The notes: generated by a model not told the origin, from the letters alone. A DNA stretch of 64,000 bases from Streptomyces sp. CB01201 (GCF_002803085.1 NZ_NNBJ01000014.1:1-64000), one strand, 5' to 3'. Shown: positions 16,828 through 25,343, counted from the stretch's first letter. Numbers and translations: made by a program.

Positions 16828-18465
16828 TCAGCCGGGCAGTTGCACGGACAGCGCGTGCCGGAAGACGTTCTTCGGGTCCCAGCGGGCCTTGACCTTCTGG
16901 AGGCGCGGATAGTTCCCCTTGTAGTAGAGGGTGTGCCAGGGCACTCCGGAGGTGTTCCAGGCCGGGTCGGCGAGATCGATGTCGGGGTAGTTGATGAAGG
17001 TGCCCTCGGTGCGGTCGTCGGGCACCGGAACGCCGCCGGTGGTGGCGAAGACATCGCGGTAGATCGCCCGGATCCAGGCGAGGTTCGCGTCGTCCTGGGT
17101 GGGATCCATCCACGTCGCGGACATCCACACCTTGATGATGGAGTCCCGCTGGGCGGTGGCGGTGGCCGTCTCCGGCACGGTGTTGACCTTCGCGCCGTAG
17201 GAGTAGAGCGAGACCTCGCCCCAGACCGGGGAGTCGGCGCTCAGATACCGGTAGAGGGTGGCGGACTGGGCGGCGGTCCACGGCTTGCGCAGATACGCGC
17301 CCTTCGACTTGGTCCGGTCGAAGCCCCCCGTGTCGAACTTGTTGGCCAGCGTGGCGCGCAGCCAGGGCTCCGTGCTCCGCTGGACGGCGGGCTGTACCCC
17401 GGTGCCCTCGTTGATCGCGGCCACGAAGTCGCTCAACAGCCCCTCGGCGCCGTCGAGTCCGCCGTCGATCTGGGTGTCGAGCAGGATCTGCCCGGCCGCC
17501 CGGCTGTTGAGGTAGAAGACGCTGTGCAGACTGGCGTACGGGGTGCCGGCGGCACTGTTGCGCTGGTGCCAGGCCCCGTGGTTGGCGATGATCCGGGTGA
17601 ACGCCGCCTCGGTGAGCGCGGACCAGTCCCAGGTCACGAGGTGCCGCAGGGTCGACCGGGGCGCCTTGGGGAGCAGGGCGGAGGGGTCGTTGCCGGTGGC
17701 TCCGGGGGTGCGGAACCAGTACCGCGTGACGATCCCGAAGTTGCCGCCGCCTCCGCCGGTGTGGGCCCACCACAGCTCGCGGTTGGGGTCGTCCGCCGCG
17801 CTGGTGGCCACGACCTTGCGGGCCCGGCCCGAGGCGTCCACGACGACGACCTCGACGGCGTACAGATGGTCGGCCACCACCCCGTCGCGACGGGAGAGCG
17901 GGCCGTAGCCGCCTCCCAGGACATGGCCGCCGACCCCGACCTGAGGGCAGACGCCGGCCGGAATGGTCACGCCCCAGTCGAGGTACAGGGTGCGGTAGGC
18001 CTCGCCGAGAGTGGCGCCCGGCTCCACGGCGAACGCCCGCCTGGCGGCGTCGTAGCAGACCTGTCTCATCTCGGACATGTCGATGACGGCCCGGACGGCG
18101 GGGTCGTCCACGAAGCCCTCGAAGCAGTGCCCGCCGCTGCGCACGGCGATCCGCCGGCCCGCTTCCAGGGCCCGGTTCACCGCGTCGACGACCTGGTCCG
18201 CGGTGTGCACGACGTACACGGTGTCGGGTCTGCCGCGAAAGCGCCCGTTGAAGCCCCGCGAGATCAGGTCCTGGTAGCGCCGGTCGGTCCGGTCCACCTG
18301 GACGAGCCCGGTCGCGGGGCCGCACGCGCCGCCCTGCGCCGCTGCCGGTGCGGCCGCCTCGGCGGCCGAGGCGCCCGGTACGGCCGCGGTCACCACGGCC
18401 GCTCCACCGACCGCGGCCGCACTGCCGAGGAATCCGCGGCGCGTGAATTCGTTCAACACAAACAC
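16828..18465 (-). CDS. aknOx: Aclacinomycin oxidoreductase homologue, secreted bicovalent flavoenzyme
   Basis: 545 residues. AknOx oxidises the terminal rhodinose of aclacinomycins to cinerulose and then to L-aculose. A twin-arginine signal (TRRGFLG, residues 8-14) plus a hydrophobic stretch predicts Tat export. With a 43-residue offset for the leader, all four key AknOx residues are present: His113 (H70) and Cys173 (C130), which bind FAD covalently, and catalytic Tyr187 (Y144) and Tyr493 (Y450). It has the berberine-bridge-enzyme FAD domain (GGHVLGGGYG). It is probably co-transcribed with the nitroreductase gene upstream. The terminal sugar of the product is therefore expected to be an oxidised rhodinose. 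Confidence 0.95.
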   Translation of the reverse strand: MFVLNEFTRRGFLGSAAAVGGAAVVTAAVPGASAAEAAAPAAAQGGACGPATGLVQVDRTDRRYQDLISRGFNGRFRGRPDTVYVVHTADQVVDAVNRALEAGRRIAVRSGGHCFEGFVDDPAVRAVIDMSEMRQVCYDAARRAFAVEPGATLGEAYRTLYLDWGVTIPAGVCPQVGVGGHVLGGGYGPLSRRDGVVADHLYAVEVVVVDASGRARKVVATSAADDPNRELWWAHTGGGGGNFGIVTRYWFRTPGATGNDPSALLPKAPRSTLRHLVTWDWSALTEAAFTRIIANHGAWHQRNSAAGTPYASLHSVFYLNSRAAGQILLDTQIDGGLDGAEGLLSDFVAAINEGTGVQPAVQRSTEPWLRATLANKFDTGGFDRTKSKGAYLRKPWTAAQSATLYRYLSADSPVWGEVSLYSYGAKVNTVPETATATAQRDSIIKVWMSATWMDPTQDDANLAWIRAIYRDVFATTGGVPVPDDRTEGTFINYPDIDLADPAWNTSGVPWHTLYYKGNYPRLQKVKARWDPKNVFRHALSVQLPG

Positions 18466-18532
18466 CCTTCCTTCCCTGTCATGACATTGCTCCGGTCATT
18501 CGGCCGGAGCTCGCCGCCATTGCCTTGGGCGG

Positions 18533-18994
18533 TTACGGCGTCACCGGTTCCAGGATCACCACGGGAATCTCCCTGGTGGTCTTCTTCTGGTAACTCTTGT
18601 ACTGCGGGAAAATCCCCGCCATGAGTTTCCAGAGTTCCGGCTTCTCCTCGGCATTCGCCGTGCGTGCCCGCACGTCGAGATGCTCCTCGCCGATCTGCAC
18701 ATGGGCCTCGGGCGAAGCGACCAGATTGAGATACCAGAGCGGATGCTCGGGCTTTCCGCCGTTCGAGCCGACCACGATGACGTTGTCACCGTCCCGGCCG
18801 TAGATCACCGCGGTGCGCCGCAGCCGGCCGGACTTCCGGCCCCGGGTGGTGAGCAGCAGGGTGTCGAGCCCGTACCACTTCGCCCCCTCCTTGCCGCCGC
18901 TGCGGTCGTATCGGCGTATGTGCGCGGCGACCCAGCCCGTCGGGCTGTCGACGGGTGTCTCGTCCTGCTGCTCCGGCTGCTGCTCATCCGGCAT
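18533..18994 (-). CDS. Deazaflavin (F420)-dependent nitroreductase family protein
   Basis: 153 residues. The split beta-barrel of the Ddn/FDR-A family is recognisable from DTLLLTTRGRKSGRLRRTAVIYG, VVGSNGGKPEHPLWYLNLVA and a C-terminal FPQYKSYQKKTTREIPVVILEP segment. Such proteins use reduced F420 to reduce quinones or other acceptors. It lies upstream of aknOx on the same strand. A CTA-N2-CAAGTTTG-N2-TAG site, also found upstream of the drug exporter, lies 12 bases before its start, suggesting drug-induced expression. A protective or tailoring reduction of the quinone is possible but unproven. Confidence 0.85.
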   Translation of the reverse strand: MPDEQQPEQQDETPVDSPTGWVAAHIRRYDRSGGKEGAKWYGLDTLLLTTRGRKSGRLRRTAVIYGRDGDNVIVVGSNGGKPEHPLWYLNLVASPEAHVQIGEEHLDVRARTANAEEKPELWKLMAGIFPQYKSYQKKTTREIPVVILEPVTP

Positions 18995-19006
18995 GGCCCC
19001 TCCGAG

Positions 19007-19024
19007 CTAATCAAGTTTGTCTAG
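19007..19024. promoter_or_regulatory. CTA-N2-CAAGTTTG-N2-TAG site upstream of the nitroreductase gene
   Basis: CTAATCAAGTTTGTCTAG matches 14 of 18 positions of the site at 13748-13765 upstream of the exporter. It lies immediately upstream of the start codon, where a repressor would block transcription. Confidence 0.5.
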
Positions 19025-19080
19025 ATGAGACCCTAGCCACGCGGGACCCGGCCGCGCAATCACCTGTGGGTACCGGGACC

Positions 19081-19920
19081 TCAGTAGGCCCGGCCCCTGC
19101 CGAAGACCGAGGCCGGCGCGGCGACCGGGACGCGGCCGACGAACCGGGGCTCGAAGTCGAGGTCCGCGTTCAGCACCGCCTGGTGCAGCCGCTGCACCCG
19201 TGGGCTCGGCTCCAGACCGAGATGGGCGACCAGCGCGACCCGCAGCCGGTGGAAGACCTGGAGTGCCTGCGCCCGGCGCCCGCTGAGGTGAAGGGCCCAC
19301 ATGTACTGGCCGTGCAGCCCCTCGTACAGCGGGTTCTCGACCGTGAGGGCCGCCAGCTCGGCCAGCACCTCGCGGTACAGGCCGAGCCGCAGCTGCACGT
19401 CGACCAGGCACTCGAACGCGGCGAGCCGGGACTCCTCCAGCTGCTGGCGCCTGCTCTCCAGCACCCGTCCGACCGGAACGTCCACCAGAGCGGGACCCCG
19501 CCACAGCAGGAGCGCCTCGTTCAGATCCCGCACCCCGGCCGCGTCGTCGCCGCGCGACAGGGCCTCGCGGCCCGCGGTCACCAGGCGCCGGTAGCGGTGC
19601 AGGTCCAGCACTCCGGCCTCGGTCGCCAGGAGATAGCCGCCCGCCCGGGTCACCAGGATGTCGCGGGACACCTCGCCGGCGGTCAGCCCGGTGACGGCGG
19701 AGAACATCTTGCGCAGGTTCAGGACATACGTCTGGAGCGTCGCCAGACCGCTGACGGGTGGATCATCGTCCCACAACTCCCGCACCAGGGAAGGCGCGGG
19801 CACCACCTGTCCCGTGTGGACGAGCAGCATCGTCAGCACGTTCCGCAGCTTCGGGGCACTCGGCGCGGCCGTCTCCCCGTTCACTCGCACGCACAACGGC
19901 CCCAGCACACCGAATTCCAT
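19081..19920 (-). CDS. aknI: SARP-family pathway activator AknI (DnrI/RedD type)
   Basis: 279 residues; the ATG at 19920 follows GGGGAG. The N-terminal OmpR-like winged helix spans residues 1-95 (MEFGVLGPLCVRVNGE, then LRNVLTMLLVHTGQVVPAPSLVRELWDDDPP), followed by the bacterial transcriptional activation domain (YEGLHGQYMWALHLSGRRAQALQVFHRLR). SARPs bind direct repeats near the -35 region and recruit RNA polymerase. It lies 38 bases downstream of aknH, whose transcript probably includes it. One of two SARPs in the cluster; the name follows the order aknG-H-I. Confidence 0.9.
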   Translation of the reverse strand: MEFGVLGPLCVRVNGETAAPSAPKLRNVLTMLLVHTGQVVPAPSLVRELWDDDPPVSGLATLQTYVLNLRKMFSAVTGLTAGEVSRDILVTRAGGYLLATEAGVLDLHRYRRLVTAGREALSRGDDAAGVRDLNEALLLWRGPALVDVPVGRVLESRRQQLEESRLAAFECLVDVQLRLGLYREVLAELAALTVENPLYEGLHGQYMWALHLSGRRAQALQVFHRLRVALVAHLGLEPSPRVQRLHQAVLNADLDFEPRFVGRVPVAAPASVFGRGRAY

Positions 19921-19958
19921 CGTGTTCTCCCCACTCTCCGCCGTCGCGGTTCCCGCCC

Positions 19959-20393
19959 TCACGGACGGCGGTGCTCCCTTTCCGGCCACGGCTCCCCGAG
20001 CTGGCGGTAGGTGCCCTGGTAGTCGGGCCAGTCGCGGTGGTGGTGGATCTTTCCGTCGACGAAGTGGAGGAGGTGGATCTGCTCGCCCGAGAACAGCCGG
20101 CCGGTGGGCGCCATGCCCACCATCTCGCCCACGTGCCGCCCGTAGAGCACCAGACGGGCGCGCACCCAGTCGCCGTTCTCCTCGATGCCCACCTCCTCCA
20201 GGCGCGCCTCCTCCGAGAACGTTCTCCTGACCCACGCGACATTGACCGCGAAAAGCTCCGGGCCGCGCAGCGAAGTGAATTCCAGAGTTCCCGGATTCAT
20301 GTATTCCGCATGAATGTAGTCGGCTACATCGTCCGTTTTCCCGGTGTTGTACGCCTCCACCAGGCGCCGAACGCTCGCTATCTGATCGCTCAC
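19959..20393 (-). CDS. aknH: Aklanonic acid methyl ester cyclase (SnoaL family)
   Basis: 144 residues, close to AknH throughout. It closes the fourth ring of aklanonic acid methyl ester by an intramolecular aldol reaction to give aklaviketone. Catalytic Asp121 (HHRDWPDYQ) is present. The two residues that set C-9 stereochemistry, Tyr15 and Asn51 in AknH versus Phe and Leu in nogalamycin SnoaL, are Tyr15 and Asn51 here, so the 9R (aklavinone) configuration is expected. Divergent from aknG, the methyltransferase that makes its substrate. Confidence 0.95.
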   Translation of the reverse strand: MSDQIASVRRLVEAYNTGKTDDVADYIHAEYMNPGTLEFTSLRGPELFAVNVAWVRRTFSEEARLEEVGIEENGDWVRARLVLYGRHVGEMVGMAPTGRLFSGEQIHLLHFVDGKIHHHRDWPDYQGTYRQLGEPWPEREHRRP

Positions 20394-20595
20394 GTTTTAC
20401 CCTCCCGAATCGATGCGGTACGTGCCGGAATCAATTCTTAGGAGAAGTCCTGTCCGGAAACAAGGGCCGACCGGCTCGCCACGGATTGCTTTACGTTTTA
20501 TCCAACCGCAATCCAGTGGCGCTCCAAGGCCCCTCCATCCGCGTCGGAGACGGAGCGGGAAAGGTGGTGGGTCCACCGAGAGAGCGGGAGAGTCA

Positions 20596-21456
20596 GTGGA
20601 CACGTCCACGTACAAGACCGAAGTGGCAGCAGCCTTCAACAGCGCCGCGGCGTCCTATGACCGGCTCGGTGTGGAGTTCTTCACCCCGATGGGCCGGCGC
20701 CTGGTGGAACGGGCGGCACCGGGCGAGGGGGCCCGGGTCCTCGACATCGGCTGCGGCCGGGGGGCCTGCGTCTTCCCGGCAGCCGAACGCGTGGGACCGG
20801 GCGGTCGGGTCACCGGCATCGACGTCGCCGAGGCGATGATCGAGGAGGCCGCGAAGGAAGCGGCGCTGCGGGACGCCGCCACGGTGGAGCTGCGGGTGAT
20901 GGACGGGGAGTACCCGGACTTCGCGCCGCGCTCCTTCGACGTGGTCCTGGGCAGCTACAGCATCATCTTCCTGCCCGACGCGCCCGCGGCACTGGCCCGC
21001 TACGCGCCGCTGCTCTCCCCGGGAGGCCGACTCGCCTTCACCAGCCCGGTGTTCACCGAGGACACCTTCCCCTTCCTGCCCCCGGTGTTCACCGAACTCA
21101 TCCCGCGCGAGCTGCTGCTCGACCTGCCGCCGCAGTGGCAGCCCGAGCGTCTTCAGGAGCGCTTCAACAGCTGGCTCGCGGATCCGGCCGACCTCGCCCG
21201 CACCCTGGAGGAGGCCGGCTTCCAGGAGGTCTCGGTCGTCGACGAACCGGTCCGGCTGGTGGCCGAGTCGGGCCGTGCGTGGGTGGACTGGTCCCACACA
21301 CAGGGCATGCGCCTGCTCTGGAACCACCTCTCGGACGACAAGCGGCAGCAGCTGCGGACGCGGCTGATCGGTTCGCTGGACGCGATGCGCGACGGGGACG
21401 GGCCGCTCACGATCGACACACCGGTGCGCTACGTCACGGCGACCGTCCGCACCTGA
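20596..21456 (+). CDS. aknG: Aklanonic acid O-methyltransferase
   Basis: 286 residues from a GTG start preceded by GGGAG. A class I SAM methyltransferase: motif I LDIGCGRGACVFPAA, acidic GIDVAEAMIEEA, then VVLGSYSIIFLPD. It corresponds to AknG/DauC, which methyl-esterifies the carboxyl of aklanonic acid, the step needed before AknH can close ring A. Divergent from aknH. The stop codon sits in a tandem 19-base duplication (21438-21474) and the gene is followed by two hairpins. Confidence 0.9.
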   Translation: MDTSTYKTEVAAAFNSAAASYDRLGVEFFTPMGRRLVERAAPGEGARVLDIGCGRGACVFPAAERVGPGGRVTGIDVAEAMIEEAAKEAALRDAATVELRVMDGEYPDFAPRSFDVVLGSYSIIFLPDAPAALARYAPLLSPGGRLAFTSPVFTEDTFPFLPPVFTELIPRELLLDLPPQWQPERLQERFNSWLADPADLARTLEEAGFQEVSVVDEPVRLVAESGRAWVDWSHTQGMRLLWNHLSDDKRQQLRTRLIGSLDAMRDGDGPLTIDTPVRYVTATVRT

Positions 21457-21481
21457 GGCGACCGTCCGCACCTGGCGGCGG

Positions 21482-21583
21482 CACCGGTTCCGTACGCGAC
21501 GCCACGGAACCGGTGGCCCCGGCTCGCTGCGCCGCACGCGCCTGACGCCCCACCCACCTGAACGGACAGGGGAGGGGCGTCAG
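21482..21583. terminator. Two hairpins between convergent aknG and aknF
   Basis: CACCGGTTCCGT (21482-21493) pairs with 21504-21515, and CTGACGCCCC (21542-21551) pairs with 21574-21583. Together they separate the plus-strand aknG transcript from the minus-strand PKS operon. Confidence 0.8.
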
Positions 21584-21606
21584 TTGCGTGTCCTCGGGTG
21601 CGGGGG

Positions 21607-22647
21607 TCAGACAGCGGTGGCGGGCCGTTGCGGCAGGTCGTGGGGGACCGGGGTGCGGACGATCGGGTGACCCGCGGCCGCCACACGGGCCACCGCGGCG
21701 TCCACCGCGGCCCGGTCCGCCTCGGGCGGCCCGGGCCGGGCCGGGAGCAGGGACACCACGGCACTGGTCCCCCGCCGGACGGCCGGGTGGCGGCGGGCCA
21801 CCTGGGACAGGCCCTGCCCGGGTCCCACCTCCACCAGCAGGTGGTCACCGGTCGCCAACAGCCCCTCCAGCGCCGGCCAGAAGAGCACCGGAGCCACCGG
21901 CTGCCGCGCCCAGAAGGACACGTCGTCGATGTCGGACCGCGTCAACGGGGCGGCGGTGTAGGCGGAATGGACCGGCAAGGACGGCACACGCCGGTCCACG
22001 GCGGCAAATCGTTCGGCCGCGCCACGGCAGGCGGGTTCGAGCACCGGACTGTGGAAGGCGCTGAGCGAGGGCACCCGGCGGCAGACGAACCCGGCCTCCC
22101 GCAGCGTGCGGCCGACCTTGTCCAGCGGGCCGTCGGGACCGGCCAGCACGGTCTGGCGCGGGGCGTTGACCGCGCCGACGACGACATCGCCGCTCAGATA
22201 CGGCGTCACCTCCGCCCGGGACGCGGCGACCGCCAGCATGCCGCCGGGCGGGGCCCCGGCCAGTCGTCGTACCCGGTCCAGGACCAGGCCGGTCGCGTCC
22301 CGCAGGCCGAACACCCCGGCCAGTACCGCCGCCGCCAGCTCCCCGATGCTGTGCCCGAGCAGGGCGGCCGGGCGCACGCCCCAGCTCAGCACCAGTTTGC
22401 CGAGCGCGTGGTCCACGGCGAAGAGCAGCGGCTGCGAGCGCGTGACGTGGTCCAGCTCCGTGACCGGCCGTTCGGCCAGCCAGTCCTCGCGCAGCGCGAC
22501 GCCCTCGGGACCCGCCGCGTCGAAGAACGCGTCCATCGCCGCGGTGAATACCGGCTCGTGCCCATAGAGCCCTGCGGCCATCCGCTGGTGCTGGGAGCCC
22601 TGTCCCGGCAGCAGCAGGGCGACGGGCGGAGACGGTGCGGGGGTCAT
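21607..22647 (-). CDS. aknF: Acyltransferase associated with starter-unit selection (DpsD-like)
   Basis: 346 residues of the malonyl-CoA:ACP transacylase fold. The opening LLLPGQGSQ, the active-site GHSIGE (Ser100) and the later SAFHSPVLEP (catalytic His) are intact. In daunorubicin and aclacinomycin clusters this protein accompanies the KSIII and influences propionyl starter use, possibly as an editing or loading transferase. Start and stop overlap aknE2 by 4 bases (ATGA). Last gene of the aknX-B-C-D-E2-F operon. Confidence 0.92.
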   Translation of the reverse strand: MTPAPSPPVALLLPGQGSQHQRMAAGLYGHEPVFTAAMDAFFDAAGPEGVALREDWLAERPVTELDHVTRSQPLLFAVDHALGKLVLSWGVRPAALLGHSIGELAAAVLAGVFGLRDATGLVLDRVRRLAGAPPGGMLAVAASRAEVTPYLSGDVVVGAVNAPRQTVLAGPDGPLDKVGRTLREAGFVCRRVPSLSAFHSPVLEPACRGAAERFAAVDRRVPSLPVHSAYTAAPLTRSDIDDVSFWARQPVAPVLFWPALEGLLATGDHLLVEVGPGQGLSQVARRHPAVRRGTSAVVSLLPARPGPPEADRAAVDAAVARVAAAGHPIVRTPVPHDLPQRPATAV

Positions 22648-23744
22648 ACGACGCCCTCCCTGTTGGTCGTGGCCGCCCAGTCGGGCCGTTCCAGCATTTC
22701 GACAACCGCGCACGAGTAGGTGAATCCGGCGCCCACGCTCATCCACACGACCAGATCCCCGGAGCCGAGCGCGCCGGAGCCGACCAGGTGGTCGAACCCG
22801 GCGATCTGGTCGCCCGCGCCGAGGTGCCCGACACCACGGCTCCACTGCCAGGTGGTGCGCTCCTCCGCGATCCCGAAGCGGGCGAGATGGCCCGCCCGCA
22901 GCCGCTTGCGGCCCAGGTGGGGAAGGACGAAGCGGTCGACGTCGGCGAGCGTGACCCCGGCGCCGGCGAGGGCCCTTTCGACGGCTGCGTCCTGCGCGGC
23001 CGCGCTCGCCGCGATCACCTGGGTCACCCGGCGGGTGGCCAGGAAGTCCTTCTTGCAGGCGTCCAGGTCGACGACCGGCCGGTGGCTGAACGGGGCGTGG
23101 CCGAACGGGTCCTCGCCCCGGTGCATCCCCTCCAGTTCCGGCGCGGAGACGGTGGCAAGACCGCGGATCCGGGCGAAGCCCTCCCGCGAGGACAGCACGA
23201 GGGCGGTGCCCCCGTCCCCGTAGAAGGTGCCCGAGTCGCTGCGCCAGCGGTCGAAGCCGGGCGGGCGGAAGGCGTCGCCGGTCGTCACCAGCACGCGCCG
23301 GTCGAGCTCGCCGGACGCCGGGCCGGAGCGCAGGTGGTCGACCGCGAGCCCGAGCGCGGCCATGCCGCCGTTGGAGACCTGGCCGACCTCGATCGCGGGG
23401 CACTGGTTGCCGACGGCGGTGCGCTGGACGTACGAGGCGGGCGCCCACAGGTCGTGCCCCTGATAGAAGAAGCTGGCATGCAGGATCAGCGACACATCGT
23501 CGAAACCGGAGCGCCCGAGGGCGGTCCGGGCGGCGCGGGCCGCCATCTCGGGCGCGGGCTCGTCGTGCGCCACGGCCACGGACACCATGCCCGTGGCCGT
23601 GGCCAGAGCCTCGTCGCACAGCCCGGCCGCGACCGCGTCCGCGACCGCGGTGCGGGGCGGCAGCCAGGACGCGCACCCCGCGATCCGGATGTCCGGTGCC
23701 GCCACCGCGGGGGCGTCCCCCGCACCGAGTCCCGCCTCGGTCAT
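22644..23744 (-). CDS. aknE2: KSIII-like starter-unit synthase (DpsC type, Ser nucleophile)
   Basis: 366 residues. In place of the active-site Cys of KASIII it has Ser124 in EVGQVSNGGMAALG, the hallmark of DpsC/AknE2, which uses an acyl-serine to choose the propionyl starter. Catalytic His lies in FVLPHLGRK. Together with aknF this predicts a C21 propionate-primed decaketide, i.e. the ethyl side chain of aklavinone. It overlaps both neighbours by 4 bases, so the operon is tightly coupled. Confidence 0.93.
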   Translation of the reverse strand: MTEAGLGAGDAPAVAAPDIRIAGCASWLPPRTAVADAVAAGLCDEALATATGMVSVAVAHDEPAPEMAARAARTALGRSGFDDVSLILHASFFYQGHDLWAPASYVQRTAVGNQCPAIEVGQVSNGGMAALGLAVDHLRSGPASGELDRRVLVTTGDAFRPPGFDRWRSDSGTFYGDGGTALVLSSREGFARIRGLATVSAPELEGMHRGEDPFGHAPFSHRPVVDLDACKKDFLATRRVTQVIAASAAAQDAAVERALAGAGVTLADVDRFVLPHLGRKRLRAGHLARFGIAEERTTWQWSRGVGHLGAGDQIAGFDHLVGSGALGSGDLVVWMSVGAGFTYSCAVVEMLERPDWAATTNREGVV

Positions 23745-24019
23745 CCGGCGGCCTCCAGCGGGGCCGGGTGACCCGCGAGCACGGCGTTGACGGCGTCGAC
23801 GAACGCCGCCGGGGTGAGAGCCTCGCCGAGCAGTTCCTCGGGGAGCTCGACACCGTAGCCGCGCTCGACCCTGCTGATCGCCTCCATGAGGGCCAGCGAG
23901 TCGTAGCCGAGCAGGGCGAACTCCTGCTCCGCGGCGGCGCTCGACAGATCGGCCGCCTCCTCCTCGCCTGCGCACTCACGCATGATCCGGAAGAGGTCTT
24001 CGACGGTGAAAGCGGACAT
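23741..24019 (-). CDS. aknD: Acyl carrier protein of the type II PKS
   Basis: 92 residues. The phosphopantetheine attachment site is Ser41 in LLGYDSLALMEAISR, followed by the usual acidic helix. It carries the growing poly-beta-keto chain for AknB/AknC. It overlaps aknE2 by 4 bases and is separated from aknC by 100 bases. Confidence 0.95.
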   Translation of the reverse strand: MSAFTVEDLFRIMRECAGEEEAADLSSAAAEQEFALLGYDSLALMEAISRVERGYGVELPEELLGEALTPAAFVDAVNAVLAGHPAPLEAAG

Positions 24020-24119
24020 GACGTCTCCAAGGGGCGGCCCCGCGGGCCGCGGTGAGGCCGGCCGTGCACGGCACGGCCGGGCGGAACGGATGGTGCGGGA
24101 GATGTGCAGTTGCTCTGCC

Positions 24120-25343
24120 TCAGGCCGCCGCCGGACGGCTCACGACCATGGCGCTGTTGAATCCGCCGCGTCCCCGGGCCAGTACCAGCACGGCCGCCCC
24201 GTCGACGGGGCGCGACGAGCGGGTCACGAGGTCGATGTCGTAGCCCGTGGCCGGTCCGTCGACGTGGACCGTGGGCGGGACGACACCGTCCCGCAGGGCG
24301 AACAGGGCCGTGACGAGATCGAGCGGGGCGGCGCCCGCGTACAGGCGGCCCGTCATGGTCTTGGGGACCGTGACCGGCACGCCCGCGGGCCCGAACACCG
24401 CGGTCAGGGCCGCTGCCTCGACGCGGTCGGCCTCCGGTTCCCCGGCGCCGTCCGCGAGGACGAAGGCGATGTCCCGGGGACGCAGACCCGCGTCGGCCAG
24501 CGCACCGCGGACGGCCCGTTCCAGGTTGCCGGGCCGCCCCGAGCCGGGGCGGGGGTCGAAGGTGGCGGCGTAGCCACTGATCTCCCCGTAGCTGCGTGCC
24601 CCGCGTGCCCGGGCCCGCTCCGCGTCCTCCAGGACCAGGATCGCTCCGCCCTCGCCCGGCACATGGCCGTCGGCCGCGGCGTCGAAGGGCAGATAGGCGC
24701 GGGTGGGATCCGTGCTCTCGCTGAGGATTCCGGCGGAGATCTGCGCGGCGAGTCCGTAGGGACACAGCGAGGCGTCCATGGCACCCGTCAGCATGACCGG
24801 GGTGCCCCCGCGGATCCGCCGCCTGGCCTGGGCGACCGCGTCGAGGCCGCCCGCCTGGTCGGCGACGAGGACTCCGGTGGGTCCGCGCAGGTCGTGCCGG
24901 ATGGAGACCTGGCCCGAGTTGACGGCGTAGAACCAGGCGAAGGACATGTACGCGCTGACGTGCTTGGGGTCCTTGCCCCACAGGTGGCCCAGTTCGCGCT
25001 GCCCGAACTCGAACCCGCCCGAGGCACTGGCGGTGGCCACCCCGCGCTCGGCGGCGGGCAGGCTGTCGGCCGCCAGGCCGGAGTCCGCGAGCGCCCAGTC
25101 GGAACCCGCCAGGGCGAACTGCGTCGTGCGGTCGGTCTGCGGGACGAGACGGCTGGGGACGTGCTCGCGCACCGAGAACCCGGTGACCTCGCCGGCCAGC
25201 CGGGAGGGGTACGAGGAGGGGTCGAAGCGGGTGATGCGGCCGATGCCGCTCTCGCCGCGCAGGGTCGCCGACCAGTACTCCTCCGCCCCGATCCCGTTCG
25301 GCGCGAGCACGCCGAGTCCGGTGACCGCGGCCGCGGTGGTCAT
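24120..25343 (-). CDS. aknC: Chain length factor (KS beta)
   Basis: 407 residues. Homologous to the KS alpha next to it but with Gln163 (VADQAGGLDA) in place of the active-site Cys, the diagnostic of chain length factors. It dimerises with AknB and fixes the chain at a decaketide in anthracycline systems. It overlaps aknB by 4 bases (ATGA), as in nearly all type II PKS clusters. Confidence 0.96.
   Translation of the reverse strand: MTTAAAVTGLGVLAPNGIGAEEYWSATLRGESGIGRITRFDPSSYPSRLAGEVTGFSVREHVPSRLVPQTDRTTQFALAGSDWALADSGLAADSLPAAERGVATASASGGFEFGQRELGHLWGKDPKHVSAYMSFAWFYAVNSGQVSIRHDLRGPTGVLVADQAGGLDAVAQARRRIRGGTPVMLTGAMDASLCPYGLAAQISAGILSESTDPTRAYLPFDAAADGHVPGEGGAILVLEDAERARARGARSYGEISGYAATFDPRPGSGRPGNLERAVRGALADAGLRPRDIAFVLADGAGEPEADRVEAAALTAVFGPAGVPVTVPKTMTGRLYAGAAPLDLVTALFALRDGVVPPTVHVDGPATGYDIDLVTRSSRPVDGAAVLVLARGRGGFNSAMVVSRPAAA

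Noticed and set aside
18533..18994. Azoline dehydrogenase for the RiPP module
   Set aside because: It is an F420-type split barrel, not an FMN SagB-type dehydrogenase, and lies 28 kb from the precursor.
21607..24981. 1124-codon minus-strand frame
   Set aside because: Only the 3' third (aknF) is real; the rest is an alternative frame of aknE2, aknD and aknC, whose starts are fixed by ATGA overlaps and motifs.
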